Origin: Anatilimnocola floriformis
GTDB lineage: Bacteria; Planctomycetota; Planctomycetia; Pirellulales; Pirellulaceae
NCBI RefSeq assembly: GCF_024256385.1
Contig: NZ_JAMLFW010000001.1
Location: 1,550,001 to 1,614,000 of the forward strand
Reading direction: 5' to 3'
Length of the DNA stretch: 64,000 nt
In this document: piece by piece, positions 19,327 through 28,897 of the stretch
Layout of the letters: every line of letters begins with the position of its first letter
Position numbering within the stretch: the first letter of the stretch is position 1
The notes under the pieces: model-generated
Told to the model about the DNA's origin: nothing
Seen by the model: the letters and a program-made list of their open reading frames with translations, nothing else
Database searches by the model: none
Program-made: the position numbers and the translations under genes

Positions 19327-22300
19327 CTAGCGCGACGACGCCACCGATTGCGGCAAGCGCACCTGATCTGCGACGGTTTCGGTCATGTGCTGTAGCGGCA
19401 TGCCGTTGTCGCGGTCGTTTTCATCGCGGGGATTTTCTTCGCTCTTCTTGGCAAAGAGCAACTGCTGCAACTCGATCATCACGCTAAGGAGCGCGGGAAC
19501 GAAGACCAGCGTGACCACCGTTGAAATGATCAGGCCGCCGAGGAGCACCGCGCCGATGCCGCGATAAAGTTCGCTGCCGGCGCCCGGTGCGAGCACCAGC
19601 GGCAAGAGACCCACGAGACCACCGAGCGTGGTCATGAAGATCGGGCGGATACGGGTGCGAACGGCCTCGATCACGGCATCGCCGATACTCATGCCGTCTT
19701 CTTTGAAGTGAATGAGTGACTGTTCGACGATGAGAATCGGGTTATTCACCACCGTACCGACGAGCATGATGAAGCCGAGCATCGTGAGCACATCGAGCGG
19801 TTGCAGCACCCACATATTGAGTAGCCACAGACCGGCGAAGCCGCCGACCGCACCCAGCGGCACCGTCATGATGACCACGAACGGATAGACCCACGATTCG
19901 AAGGTGGCGGCCATCAGCAGGTAAGTGATGACGACGGCGAGGAGCAGATTCGAACGGAGCGAAAACCAGGTGCTGCGAAGTTTGTCTGCCGTACCTTCCA
20001 GGCTGATGCGATAACCGCCCGTTAATCGTCCGCTGGCTTGCAACGGCTTGATCACATCCTTGGTGATCATGTCCATCGCCAGTTCGAGCGGCATATCCGG
20101 CGGAGGACTCACTTCGAGCGTAATGGCTCGCTGACGAGTGCGGTGATTCACCTGTTCCGGACCGGGTTCCAGGCGAATGTTGGCGATGGCTTCGAGCGGT
20201 ACGAGCTGACCGGCAGGAGTAGCAATCGGCACCGTCTGCAAACTCTGTTCGCTGTTGGCATAGCGATCTTCGCCGACGATGCGGAGGTCGATCTTGTCGC
20301 CACCCTTGTAGTAATCGGCGGCGTACGCGCCGTCGACGAGGGCATCGACCGCGTAGCCGAGCTCTTGGGCCGTCATCCGCAGATCGGCAGCTTGCTCGAA
20401 CTTCGGATAAATCCGCATTTCGGGATTCGCCAAGTCGAGGCTCGGCGTGGGGCGGATTTGCGCGGCGGGAATCAAACCGGGCATTTCAGGAGAGCCCTTC
20501 AACCGACCGAAAATCTCACCGCCGAACGCAACGAGCTTGTTGATATCAGGGCCGGTGATTTCGATATCCACCGTACGACCGCCCGTGAGACCTTGCTCGA
20601 ACAAGCTCGCCTGCTTGGCGATCAAGAACGTTCCTGGCAGTTTGTCGCCGATCCTTTGAATGACAGGCACAAGATCCTTGGCCCGCGCGGGATCGAGCGA
20701 ACGAGCGCCGATGAAGACTTGCCGGTTACGAGCGACGAAGAAGAAGTCGTTGATCACCAGCTTCTTGCCGTTGACCACTTCGGGGTCGTCGAGCTCCACA
20801 TCCCAGAACGGCCGGAGCTCTTCTTCGACGAGGTTGCCCATCTTCAGCAGATGGTCGAGGTTGTAACCCGGCGGCGGAATGACGATGCCGAACACGAGGT
20901 TTCGGTCGCCGCTCGGCAGATACTCCACCTTCGGCAGCAGCATCCAAGTGAGGACGCACGAACCGGCGATCACCGCGCAGACGACGATGATGCGCGGGAA
21001 CAAGCTGATCTGCAAACCGCGATTGAATCCGATTAGCAGATTGACCATCCAGTCGGCGATTTTGTCGGAAATTTTCAGGATGAAGTTAATCGGCAACATC
21101 AGCCAATTCACAAAACCCCAGAACCCCGTGCGGCGTTCTTTCTGCGGCTCGGCTTCGGGAAGAATCACGTTGCCGTGGCGATCTTTTTTGTGCGGCTTCA
21201 AAATCCGCATCGCAGCCGTCGGCACCACGGCCACGGCGACGAGCATCGAGAGAGCTACCGCCGCCGAAATGGAAATGGCGATGTCGCGAAACAATTGTCC
21301 GGCCTCTTCTTTGATGAAGAGGACCGGCAAAAACACGGCTAGGTTGGCGAGCGTGGCATTGAGCAGAGCGCCCCACACTTCACCGGCGCCGTTGACGGCT
21401 GCATCTTCGGGAGATTCACCCTTTTGGTGCCGGCGATAAATGTTTTCGAGCATCACGATCGCGTTGTCGACGAGCATGCCGACCGCGAATGCCAGACCGC
21501 CGAGCGCGAGCACGTTGAGCGAGCGGCCGAGCACGGCCATCACCAGAAACGCGCCGACGGTGCTGATGATGATGTGGGCAAAAATGATGAGCGTCGGCCA
21601 ACCGTTGCGAAGGAAGACGAGCAACGTGAGGAACGTGAAAATACTTCCCCAAAACAAGTTGTCGCTCACCAGATTCATGGCCGAATAGATGTATTCGGTT
21701 TCGTCATAGACCTGTACCAGTTGCAGGTTTTGGTTCTTCAGAATGTCGGCGTTCAGATCGATCATCGTGCCGCGCACGCCTTTCATGACGTCGAGCACGT
21801 TTTCGCCGACGCCGCGCTGCACGTTGATGGCGATGCTGGTCGTGCCGAACCGCTTCACGATGCCGTCGGGCTTCTTGTAGCCTTCGACGACCTTGGCAAT
21901 GTCGCGGACATAAACGGGCACGCCGTCGCGGCGAGCGACGATCGCATTTTCGACTTGCTCGGGAGAGCGGAATTGGCCCAGCGTCCGCACGACGTAACGG
22001 CGCTTCCCTTCCCAGTAGTCGCCAGCCGACGTGTCTTCGTTCTGACCGCGGAGAGCCACGCGAATGTCGTTGATGGTCAGACCGCGGGCGGCCAGATGCT
22101 CAGGATTGACGACGACTTGCAGCTCTTCTTCGCGACCACCGAGCACGTTGGCGTTCGAAACACCTTCGACGCGCTCCAGCGCCGACTCGATGTAGTCTTC
22201 GGCAAATTTGCGGAGTGTGGTCACATCGCGATCGGGTGGCAACCAGGCTTTGATCCGCGGTTCGGTGACCGCCAGATCCTTCAGCCGGTGCATCGTCAAG

Positions 22301-22827
22301 CCTTCGTTGTTCGAGTTGTAGGCCTTGTCGAGCGTGGCTTTCAGGTCGGGATGCTTGGCGGTGAACTCATCCTTTTCCTCGACCGTCGGCACGCGTTCGC
22401 CGAGGATCAACCAGGCGATCGGGCGATTGGCGGCGTTCGAAGTATTGATGACCGGTTCGTCCACGTCTTCCGGATAGCTCGGCACTTGAGCGAGCTTGGT
22501 GTTGACCTTGAGCAGCGCTTCGCTGACATCGATGCCGACCGGAAACTCGAGCGTGATGCGGCCCATCGAGTCCATGCTTTCGGAAGTCATTTTCCGCACG
22601 CCTTCGACGCTCTTAAGCTGTTCCTCCTGCTCGTGAATGATCTGCTTTTCGACTTCTTCGGGACTAGCGCCCGGCCACATCGTTTCGATGGTCAGCGTCG
22701 GCACTTCCACTTCGGGCGTGAGCTGCATCGGCATCGTGAAGAGCGACAAGATGCCGAACATCAACAGCAGGATCACGCCGACGGTGACCTTGACGGGATT
22801 GTTGACGAAGGTGGTGATCAAATTCAT
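19327..22827 (-). CDS. RND-family efflux permease
   Basis: A 1,166-residue inner-membrane RND transporter, longer than AcrB (1,049). The first helix NPVKVTVGVILLLMFGILSLF and the following TPEVEVPTLTIETMWPGASPEEVE periplasmic entry are typical of the HAE/CzcA group, as are GLAFAVGMLVDNAIVMLENIYR (helix 4 with the Asp of the proton relay) and GFIMLVGTVVNNPILIVEQ. Two large periplasmic loops lie after helices 1 and 7. The first contains an extra charged stretch (about residues 125-205). With its adaptor and MarR regulator it forms one minus-strand operon; no outer-membrane channel gene is present. The substrate is unknown, probably drug or lipophilic compound. Confidence 0.94.
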   Translation of the reverse strand: MNLITTFVNNPVKVTVGVILLLMFGILSLFTMPMQLTPEVEVPTLTIETMWPGASPEEVEKQIIHEQEEQLKSVEGVRKMTSESMDSMGRITLEFPVGIDVSEALLKVNTKLAQVPSYPEDVDEPVINTSNAANRPIAWLILGERVPTVEEKDEFTAKHPDLKATLDKAYNSNNEGLTMHRLKDLAVTEPRIKAWLPPDRDVTTLRKFAEDYIESALERVEGVSNANVLGGREEELQVVVNPEHLAARGLTINDIRVALRGQNEDTSAGDYWEGKRRYVVRTLGQFRSPEQVENAIVARRDGVPVYVRDIAKVVEGYKKPDGIVKRFGTTSIAINVQRGVGENVLDVMKGVRGTMIDLNADILKNQNLQLVQVYDETEYIYSAMNLVSDNLFWGSIFTFLTLLVFLRNGWPTLIIFAHIIISTVGAFLVMAVLGRSLNVLALGGLAFAVGMLVDNAIVMLENIYRRHQKGESPEDAAVNGAGEVWGALLNATLANLAVFLPVLFIKEEAGQLFRDIAISISAAVALSMLVAVAVVPTAAMRILKPHKKDRHGNVILPEAEPQKERRTGFWGFVNWLMLPINFILKISDKIADWMVNLLIGFNRGLQISLFPRIIVVCAVIAGSCVLTWMLLPKVEYLPSGDRNLVFGIVIPPPGYNLDHLLKMGNLVEEELRPFWDVELDDPEVVNGKKLVINDFFFVARNRQVFIGARSLDPARAKDLVPVIQRIGDKLPGTFLIAKQASLFEQGLTGGRTVDIEITGPDINKLVAFGGEIFGRLKGSPEMPGLIPAAQIRPTPSLDLANPEMRIYPKFEQAADLRMTAQELGYAVDALVDGAYAADYYKGGDKIDLRIVGEDRYANSEQSLQTVPIATPAGQLVPLEAIANIRLEPGPEQVNHRTRQRAITLEVSPPPDMPLELAMDMITKDVIKPLQASGRLTGGYRISLEGTADKLRSTWFSLRSNLLLAVVITYLLMAATFESWVYPFVVIMTVPLGAVGGFAGLWLLNMWVLQPLDVLTMLGFIMLVGTVVNNPILIVEQSLIHFKEDGMSIGDAVIEAVRTRIRPIFMTTLGGLVGLLPLVLAPGAGSELYRGIGAVLLGGLIISTVVTLVFVPALLSVMIELQQLLFAKKSEENPRDENDRDNGMPLQHMTETVADQVRLPQSVASSR

Positions 22828-22921
22828 GTTCGGGTCTCGTCACTGCGAAGCAATGAAGGAGGGCAATTGGCGAGGATGCGGAGCAGGCAGGACGTTGAGC
22901 AACGGCAGACAAAAAGGACGA

Positions 22922-24184
22922 CTAGGGGAAGCTGATGTTGATCGCTTCAGCCCGCACATCTTGGCCGGGGCGGAGCCGTTCGTTCCCTTCGACGACGAGC
23001 ACGTCGCCGGCTTTGATTTCGCCCACGCCGACGCTGACCCATTGGCCTTGCGCGACGCCGAGCGTAACCGGAACCGGCCGAACGCTGCTCTTGCCGGCGG
23101 TAGTGTCAACGACATAGACCACCGGAGATCGACCGCCGATCGCGATCGCATCTTTGGGTACAAACGGCAAGGGCTTGGCTTCGCCGACGGGGAGCGTGAC
23201 GCGAGCGAACATGCCGGCCTTCAGCAGCGGGCCACGTTCATCGACGACGTTCTCGACGCGGACTTTGACCGGAAAGGTGCGAGCACGAGCATCGGCTTGC
23301 GGATTGATGATGGCCACTTTGCCGACGAAGCGCTGACCACGGAGCGCGGTGATTTCGACATTCCCCATCACGCCGGGCGTGAGCTTGGTCGCGTAGTCTT
23401 CGAGCACGGCGATTTCGACATCGACGTTGCCGAGCTCAGCGATCTCGGCGGCGTGATCGCCTTGCATCATCCACTGGCCCACTTCGGTGAACTCGGCAGT
23501 GACCCAGCCATCGAACGGAGCAAACATCGTGTGCCGTTGAAACTGTTCGCTCAAGCGTTCGACTTCGGCTTCTTGCACCGCGATGCGGGCCTTCCACTGT
23601 TCGTGCTTCTGCTCCCAGGTGTTGCCCGTGAGGAGTCGCAGCACAGCGGCGGCGTTGTTGCGGGTCGCTTCGGCTTGCTGCTCGTGACTGACAGCTTCTT
23701 CGAGCGCTTCCTTGGTAATCGCATTCAGCAATTGCTTGGCCCGTTCGGCGCGGCCGTGCTGAAAGGTTTGGTTGGCTTCGGCGATGGCGAGTTGGGCTCG
23801 GGCTTGGGCGATTTCGTCTGCCCGCGAATTCTCCATTTCCAGCAGCGCGGCCTTGCGAACTTCCAGCTCGGCTTCGGCGGCTTTCTTTTCGGCGCCGATG
23901 ATGCCGCGGCGCAGATGAGCGATGGGCGCGCCCTTCTTCACGAAGTCGCCTTCGTTGACCAGATATTCCTCGACGCGGCCTGAAGCGGCGCTGCCGACGA
24001 CGCTCTTGCGGAGCGGGGTGACCGTGCCGACGAAGCTCTTTGGTTCATCGAGTGTCTCGATGCGCGCGGTGGCGACAAAGACGCGCGGCGGTGGCGGAGC
24101 GGCCGCGGGCGGACCCTTGGGAGCTTGCGCGAACGACGAGGCCGCCAGGGTGAGCAGAAGTGTGAAAGCAACGTTGCGTGTCAT
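22922..24184 (-). CDS. RND efflux periplasmic adaptor subunit (HlyD family)
   Basis: A 420-residue membrane-fusion protein linking the permease to an outer-membrane channel. It has a signal peptide (MTRNVAFTLLLTLAASSFAQ), a first lipoyl half-motif at VVGSAASGRVEEYLVNEGDFVKKG, a long alpha-hairpin/coiled coil at about residues 95-200 (EKKAAEAELEVRKAALLEME and following), the second lipoyl half at FAPFDGWVTAEFTEVGQWM, and beta-barrel and membrane-proximal domains to the end. Its ATG (24182-24184) directly abuts the marR stop codon, so translation is coupled. The permease follows after 94 bases. Confidence 0.94.
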   Translation of the reverse strand: MTRNVAFTLLLTLAASSFAQAPKGPPAAAPPPPRVFVATARIETLDEPKSFVGTVTPLRKSVVGSAASGRVEEYLVNEGDFVKKGAPIAHLRRGIIGAEKKAAEAELEVRKAALLEMENSRADEIAQARAQLAIAEANQTFQHGRAERAKQLLNAITKEALEEAVSHEQQAEATRNNAAAVLRLLTGNTWEQKHEQWKARIAVQEAEVERLSEQFQRHTMFAPFDGWVTAEFTEVGQWMMQGDHAAEIAELGNVDVEIAVLEDYATKLTPGVMGNVEITALRGQRFVGKVAIINPQADARARTFPVKVRVENVVDERGPLLKAGMFARVTLPVGEAKPLPFVPKDAIAIGGRSPVVYVVDTTAGKSSVRPVPVTLGVAQGQWVSVGVGEIKAGDVLVVEGNERLRPGQDVRAEAINISFP

Positions 24185-24640
24185 TTAGACGGCCTTTAAG
24201 GCGGAGAGTTCTTGATCGAGGTTTTTGCGAACGCGGGTGAGAAGTCGTTTGAGCGTGGCGAGCTCGCTGGCTTTCATGCCTTCGGTGGCCCGCGCGCGAA
24301 CGCGTTTGACGCAGGCCACGATCTTGGTCCAAACAGGTTTGGCCGAGGGTTGCGGATGAATCAACTTGCGGCGGCGGTCGGTAGTGCACGGCAGGCGTTT
24401 GATCCAGCCGTCGCGCTCCATCCGATCGAGAATGCCGACCAGCGTGGCAGGTTCCAAATGCATCCGTTCGGCGAGCTCAGCCTGCGCGAGGGGCCCTTCG
24501 AGGGCGAGAAACCCCAGGACCTGACATTGCCGGTAGGTAATGCCCGTCGGCGCGAGTTCTTCGTTGATCGCCCGCTGGTACTCGTGCGACGTGGTCATGA
24601 TCCAGAAGCCGGCGCTGTTTTCGAAATCGTATTCGAGCAC
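24185..24640 (-). CDS. MarR-family transcriptional regulator
   Basis: A 151-residue winged-helix regulator of normal MarR length. The DNA-binding part covers about residues 35-100: ITYRQCQVLGFLALEGPLAQAELAERMHLEP (helix-turn-helix), then LVGILDRMERDGWIKR and the wing TDRRRKLIH. Helices at both ends form the dimer interface. The start is GTG at 24638-24640; no in-frame ATG precedes it. It is the first gene of the efflux operon and so probably an autorepressor that releases on binding a transported compound. An inverted repeat 30 bases upstream is a candidate operator. Confidence 0.9.
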   Translation of the reverse strand: MLEYDFENSAGFWIMTTSHEYQRAINEELAPTGITYRQCQVLGFLALEGPLAQAELAERMHLEPATLVGILDRMERDGWIKRLPCTTDRRRKLIHPQPSAKPVWTKIVACVKRVRARATEGMKASELATLKRLLTRVRKNLDQELSALKAV

Positions 24641-24669
24641 GGCAATGGTTTCCGTATAAATGATTTGCG

Positions 24670-24708
24670 CCCTAACGAATAATTTATCTTAAAAGTAGCG
24701 GGTTAGGG
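24670..24708 (-). promoter_or_regulatory. candidate MarR operator/promoter region
   Basis: CCCTAAC (24670-24676) and GTTAGGG (24702-24708) are perfect inverted repeats flanking an AT-rich core (GAATAATTTATCTTAAAA) 30-68 bases upstream of the marR start. The AT-rich core is the only promoter-like stretch in this gap. MarR sites are usually shorter palindromes, so this is a suggestion only. Confidence 0.35.
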
Positions 24709-24847
24709 ATGCAAGTTTGACTTGCGCGCAAAGCAACCCCGCCAGGGGTTAGTAGCAATACCGGCATAGAACCGGGTTCTTACAGCAGATGGGGAATTCG
24801 CGCAGATTTTTTTAGCTGCCGAGCACATTCCCTTGCTCTGAATGGCT

Positions 24848-25546
24848 TTACGGCAACTCAGCCAGCAAATCGGTGAGGCTGCGGATGTGCTCTCCGGTGG
24901 ATTCTGCGGAATTCCGCACCAGCCAACGTGCTAGCCAACCGCAGCGGTGAGGCGCCGCGACGTCATTTTCGAAGTCGTCGCCGACCATCAGGATGCGTGC
25001 GGGTTCGAGTTGGGTTGCCTGCTGGATGGCCCCGTAGAATCCGTCGGCTGGTTTGACCCAGCCGACACGCGAACTAACGAACTGATCCTCATCCGAAATC
25101 TGATCGAGCGGCCACAGCTCTTTGCAAATCCCGATCAGCCGCGAATCGAAATTCGACGCCACGCCGATGCGGTACCCGCGGCGGCGTAACTCGGTGAGCG
25201 TTGGAGCAATGTCGTCGAACAACTGCCAATGCGCCGCCTCGGCAAAATGTTGCCACAATCGCTGAAACGCGGCTTCGATGTTCTCTGTCGGAACGCCCGC
25301 CAATACTTGCGTGACAACGGCTCGCCAGAAATCGACTTCGGCCGCTTCGCTGGTTTGGCCGTCTTGTTCCAACCGGCGAAAAGATCTGGCGTTCGTCATC
25401 GCCGAACCAAACCGTGCGCCGAGCTCGTTGCGTGAGATTCTCAAGCCGAATTCTGCCGCGATTCGTTGATACACCGCAGCGACAGAGGGCTCGGGAAAGA
25501 TCAGCGTGCCCACTGCATCGAACAAGATTAACCCAGGCCGGTTCAC
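24848..25546 (-). CDS. HAD-superfamily hydrolase with DxV motif I
   Basis: A 232-residue HAD-like hydrolase. The GTG start (25544-25546) overlaps the stop of the upstream CNNM gene in a GTGA arrangement, which favours it over longer upstream extensions. Motif I is LFDAVGTL with the nucleophile Asp10; the second Asp of phosphatases (DxD) is Val12, as in dehalogenase-like members with DAYGT. Motif II is VASNFDSR, motif III lies in GWVKPADGFYGAI (Lys), and motif IV is GDDFENDV. A cap domain spans about residues 18-90. The odd motif I makes simple phosphatase activity less certain. Confidence 0.85.
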   Translation of the reverse strand: MNRPGLILFDAVGTLIFPEPSVAAVYQRIAAEFGLRISRNELGARFGSAMTNARSFRRLEQDGQTSEAAEVDFWRAVVTQVLAGVPTENIEAAFQRLWQHFAEAAHWQLFDDIAPTLTELRRRGYRIGVASNFDSRLIGICKELWPLDQISDEDQFVSSRVGWVKPADGFYGAIQQATQLEPARILMVGDDFENDVAAPHRCGWLARWLVRNSAESTGEHIRSLTDLLAELP

Positions 25547-26919
25547 TTCGGCGTTTCCGGCATCGGCAAAACGCCGGAGCGTTTGGCATCGAAGGGATTG
25601 CCGAGTGGATCGAGCAGAGCTTCGGTGATGCGGCGGCGACGAACTTTGCGGACCTGGGCCCACACGCCGTCGACGATCACCGTATCGCCACCCTTGAGAT
25701 TGTCTTCACGACCTGCATTAAGCCAGTCGTTGAGCGTCATCGTATCGGGGCTGTCGCCGCCGAGCTCGGGCCGATTCAACTGCGTGCGCAGCTGAGCAAG
25801 CGATACGCCGCCGCCGATCACCAGTTGTTGGCCAGCGGGGCTGATGTGTCGCGGCAGACGATCGAACTCATCCTGAATATCGCCGATCAGCTCTTCGAAA
25901 ATATCTTCCTGCGTGATCATGCCGACGATTCGGCCGCCTTCGCCGCGGACGAGCGCCAAGTGCTGATGCTCGGTCGTCATTCGCTTGAGAGCTTCGCTGA
26001 GAGTCATGTTTTCCGACAGGCTGCTAATCTGCCGAACGATCTCGCGAATCACTGGGTTGCCCGGATGCGTCTTGGCGAGCAGCACCATGTCTTTGAACGT
26101 GACGTAGCCGATGATTTTTTGCGGATCGCCACGCTGCACGGTCACCGGAAACCGGGTGTGCAAGTCCATGTGGGCGATGATCAGGTTCTCGCTCAACGTA
26201 GCGTCGGCCACCACCATGACGATGTCTTCTTCGGGCAGCATGATCTCGGCGACCTTCATCGCCGACAGGCGACTCGCCTGCAGAATGATCCGTTCCTCTT
26301 GCATGCCGATGGCTTGGCTGGCGCGGAGCAAGTTCACCTGCGCTCGCAACTCATGCAAACCCACCGCTCGATGATCCTCTTTCTGCCGCATAAACGGCAG
26401 CCGTTCGACAATCGCGACAAATTGCGTGGTAATGGCTTCGAACAACCAAACGGCGGGGAAAAAGACGATGGAAAAGACCCACATCGCCGGGCTGAGGAGC
26501 AGGCAGACGAGCTCGGCGTTCTTTAGGGCGAAGACCTTGGGAATGAGTTCGCCGACGACGATCGTAAACGCCGAGATGGGGATCACCACGCAGGCTATGG
26601 CGAAAAAATCGGCCCAATCTTTATGAATGCCGACCGAGGCGAGGACTTTTTCAAAATAAGGTGCGAGACTTTCCTCGGCGGAAGCACCACCCATCGCAGC
26701 GGCAATTGCGCCCACGAGCGTAATGCCGAGCTGCACGGCGGCGAGGCTTGCTTCCATCCGCCCTTTCATCAGCAGCGACACGCTCGCGCCAGAGCGTTTT
26801 TGTTCGGCCAGGAGTCGCAGGCGGTCGGTCCGAACAGAGGCGAGCGCTAATTCATACGCGGCAAACAAGCCGTTGATAAACAGCAAGAAGCCGATGATCA
26901 GGATGACCGATAGACTCAT
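25543..26919 (-). CDS. CNNM/CBS-domain membrane protein (hemolysin C/CorC family)
   Basis: A 458-residue integral membrane protein of the CNNM transporter family, linked to Mg2+/divalent-cation efflux or homeostasis. Order of domains: CNNM region with about four hydrophobic segments (VILIIGFLLFINGLFAAYEL; AAVQLGITLVGAIAAAM; FFAIACVVIPISAFTIVVGELIPK; LLSPAMWVFSIVFFPAVWLF), paired CBS domains at about 215-335 (IMLPEEDIVMVVADATL and GMITQEDIFEELIGDIQDE), then the CorC_HlyC domain with LVIGGGVSLAQL. The start is the first ATG. It overlaps the HAD gene by 4 bases. Older names call such proteins hemolysins; haemolysis is not implied. Confidence 0.92.
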   Translation of the reverse strand: MSLSVILIIGFLLFINGLFAAYELALASVRTDRLRLLAEQKRSGASVSLLMKGRMEASLAAVQLGITLVGAIAAAMGGASAEESLAPYFEKVLASVGIHKDWADFFAIACVVIPISAFTIVVGELIPKVFALKNAELVCLLLSPAMWVFSIVFFPAVWLFEAITTQFVAIVERLPFMRQKEDHRAVGLHELRAQVNLLRASQAIGMQEERIILQASRLSAMKVAEIMLPEEDIVMVVADATLSENLIIAHMDLHTRFPVTVQRGDPQKIIGYVTFKDMVLLAKTHPGNPVIREIVRQISSLSENMTLSEALKRMTTEHQHLALVRGEGGRIVGMITQEDIFEELIGDIQDEFDRLPRHISPAGQQLVIGGGVSLAQLRTQLNRPELGGDSPDTMTLNDWLNAGREDNLKGGDTVIVDGVWAQVRKVRRRRITEALLDPLGNPFDAKRSGVLPMPETPK

Positions 26920-27242
26920 TCCGCAAAAATTCCTGAGATAGCGCAGGCGAACCGAGTGCTCCCGGCAGCAGACCGCCTAGGCAAGCAGGATAATCGATAG
27001 AGCGAACAGAGATAAGGCGGCACGCATAACGGAGCGGCAATCTTTGTGGCGACAGCTGAGCGACAATGTGGCAGACGAAAGCGCCCTGCGGCCTGCCGCT
27101 CAGCGCAGGCAAGATCAACACATTGCCTTGTTCATCGGCCGCGCGATGTTAGAATAGTGTGAAGCTGTGGCAACGCAGCCTGTGATGGTCATTTTCCTTT
27201 GCGACGACCGTTTGCGGGATTCACGTCCCTAGTGCCGCCGAA
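26920..27242. other. 323-base divergent intergenic region
   Basis: Lies between the minus-strand CNNM gene and plus-strand purF, so it should carry both promoters. No gene, RNA or clear promoter boxes could be supported. I looked for, and did not see, a PurR-like palindrome or a purine riboswitch core. Confidence 0.5.
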
Positions 27243-28841
27243 ATGAGCGAAATCCACCACGAATGCGGCATTGCCGCCATCTATCACTTGCCTGGCGACC
27301 TGCATCACTTGGTCCCTGGTGAGGGGCTAGAGGAAACAGCGCGGCTGCTCCCTCGCATGCTCCAGGACATTCAGAATCGCGGGCAACTCGCCGCAGGCAT
27401 GACCTCCTACTGGCCGGGCAAGCCGCAACTGCTGACCACGCACAAAGAAATCGGCATGGTTAGCGAAGCCTTCAAGCTGAACCAGCGCGAAGAAGCCGAA
27501 GCGATCATGAATCGCCTCCTAGGTGTCGCCTCGATCGGCCATGTGCGCTACGCCACTTGCGGCGCCGACGATCGCAACTACGCCCAGCCGTTCGAGCGGA
27601 GCCACATCGAAAAAAGGAAGTGGTTCAGCTTCGCTTTCAACGGCCAACTGGCGAATGTGCAAGAGCTGAAAGACAAGCTGCTGTCGGATAAGTCGCATCA
27701 CTTGACGCGCGACAACGACACCGAAGTGATCATGCACGAGATCGGTCGCGAAATGTCCGGCGATCGCCGGCCGACGCTGATCGAACTGATGACCAATCTC
27801 AGCCGCAAATTCGATGGCGCCTACAGCATCGTCCTGCTGAACGCCGAGGGGGACATGCTCGTCGCCCGCGACCCGCTCGGCATCAAGCCATTGTGCTACG
27901 CGAAAGAGGGCAACCTCTTCGCCGCTGCCAGCGAGAGCGTGCCACTGCTGAACCTCGGTTTTCAGCCCGAAGACATCAAGTCGCTGCCCCCTGGCTACGC
28001 GATCACCATTGTCGACGGCAAGTTCGACATCCAGCAATTCGCCGATCAAACCGGTCGGGCTCACTGCTACTTCGAATGGGTTTACTTTGCCAACGTGGCG
28101 AGCACGCTCGATGACCGCAGCGTCTATCTGTCGCGCACCGCGCTCGGCGAAGAACTCGCCCGCCTCGAGCTGCTCGACGGCAGCGTGGTGATCGACGAAA
28201 ACACCATCGTCGTCCCCGTGCCGGACACCAGTAAAGCGGCCGCCGATGCCATGGCCCACCGCCTGCGTGTGCCGTCGCGCGAAGGGCTGATTCGCAATCG
28301 CTACTCGGGCCGAACCTTCATCGAAGGTGGCGGCAGCCGCAAGAAAAAAGCCGAGACCAAGTACACGCCGCTGCGTGAAGTGCTGCAAGGGAAGCGAGTC
28401 TTCCTCGTCGAGGATTCGATCGTCCGCAGCACCACGATGCGTGTGCTCCTCAATCGCATTCGCAAGTTGGGCGGCGCGAAAGAAATTCACGTCCGCGTCG
28501 CTTGTCCACCGATTGTCGCGCCTTGCTTCTACGGCATCGACATGTCGACCATCGACGAGCTCTTTGCTCCGAAGTTTATGAACGGCGGCGAATTGACCCC
28601 GGCCATCGAAGCCGAAATGGCCGCCGCCCTCGGGGCCGATTCGCTCCGTTATTTGCCGGTCGATTCGATTGCCAAAGCGGTCCGCTTTCCCAGCAGCAGC
28701 CTCTGCCAGGCCTGCATCACCGGCAGCTATCCGACGGCATCCGGCCAAAAGCTCTATCAAATCGCCCGCGAAAACATCGGCAAGTCCGCCGGCGATTCGC
28801 GGACCTACGAAACGCAGCAATCGCTGACGTTTGCTGAGTAG
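27243..28841 (+). CDS. purF: amidophosphoribosyltransferase
   Basis: A 532-residue enzyme making phosphoribosylamine from PRPP and glutamine, the first step of de novo purine synthesis. The nucleophile should be Cys8 of [15 protein letters not shown], exposed after removal of a short propeptide. The glutaminase domain has GHVRYATCG and the glutamine-site stretch FAFNGQLAN. The PRPP loop is [28 protein letters not shown] and the C-terminal [13 protein letters not shown] retain cysteines of the iron-sulfur type (Bacillus-like) enzymes. It is about 50 residues longer than the B. subtilis protein, and the usual HRGQEGAG loop reads [11 protein letters not shown] start. Confidence 0.93.
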   Translation: MSEIHHECGIAAIYHLPGDLHHLVPGEGLEETARLLPRMLQDIQNRGQLAAGMTSYWPGKPQLLTTHKEIGMVSEAFKLNQREEAEAIMNRLLGVASIGHVRYATCGADDRNYAQPFERSHIEKRKWFSFAFNGQLANVQELKDKLLSDKSHHLTRDNDTEVIMHEIGREMSGDRRPTLIELMTNLSRKFDGAYSIVLLNAEGDMLVARDPLGIKPLCYAKEGNLFAAASESVPLLNLGFQPEDIKSLPPGYAITIVDGKFDIQQFADQTGRAHCYFEWVYFANVASTLDDRSVYLSRTALGEELARLELLDGSVVIDENTIVVPVPDTSKAAADAMAHRLRVPSREGLIRNRYSGRTFIEGGGSRKKKAETKYTPLREVLQGKRVFLVEDSIVRSTTMRVLLNRIRKLGGAKEIHVRVACPPIVAPCFYGIDMSTIDELFAPKFMNGGELTPAIEAEMAAALGADSLRYLPVDSIAKAVRFPSSSLCQACITGSYPTASGQKLYQIARENIGKSAGDSRTYETQQSLTFAE

Positions 28842-28897
28842 CACAGACGGGCTTGGTCAAGTTTTGGCGGCTGCGTGCGGCGAAAGTCTAGTTCAAG

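Noticed and set aside
27243-28841. Alternative identity of the purF product as a general class II glutamine amidotransferase or asparagine synthetase
   Set aside because: The PRPP loop [14 protein letters not shown] and the C-terminal [11 protein letters not shown] cysteines are specific to amidophosphoribosyltransferases.
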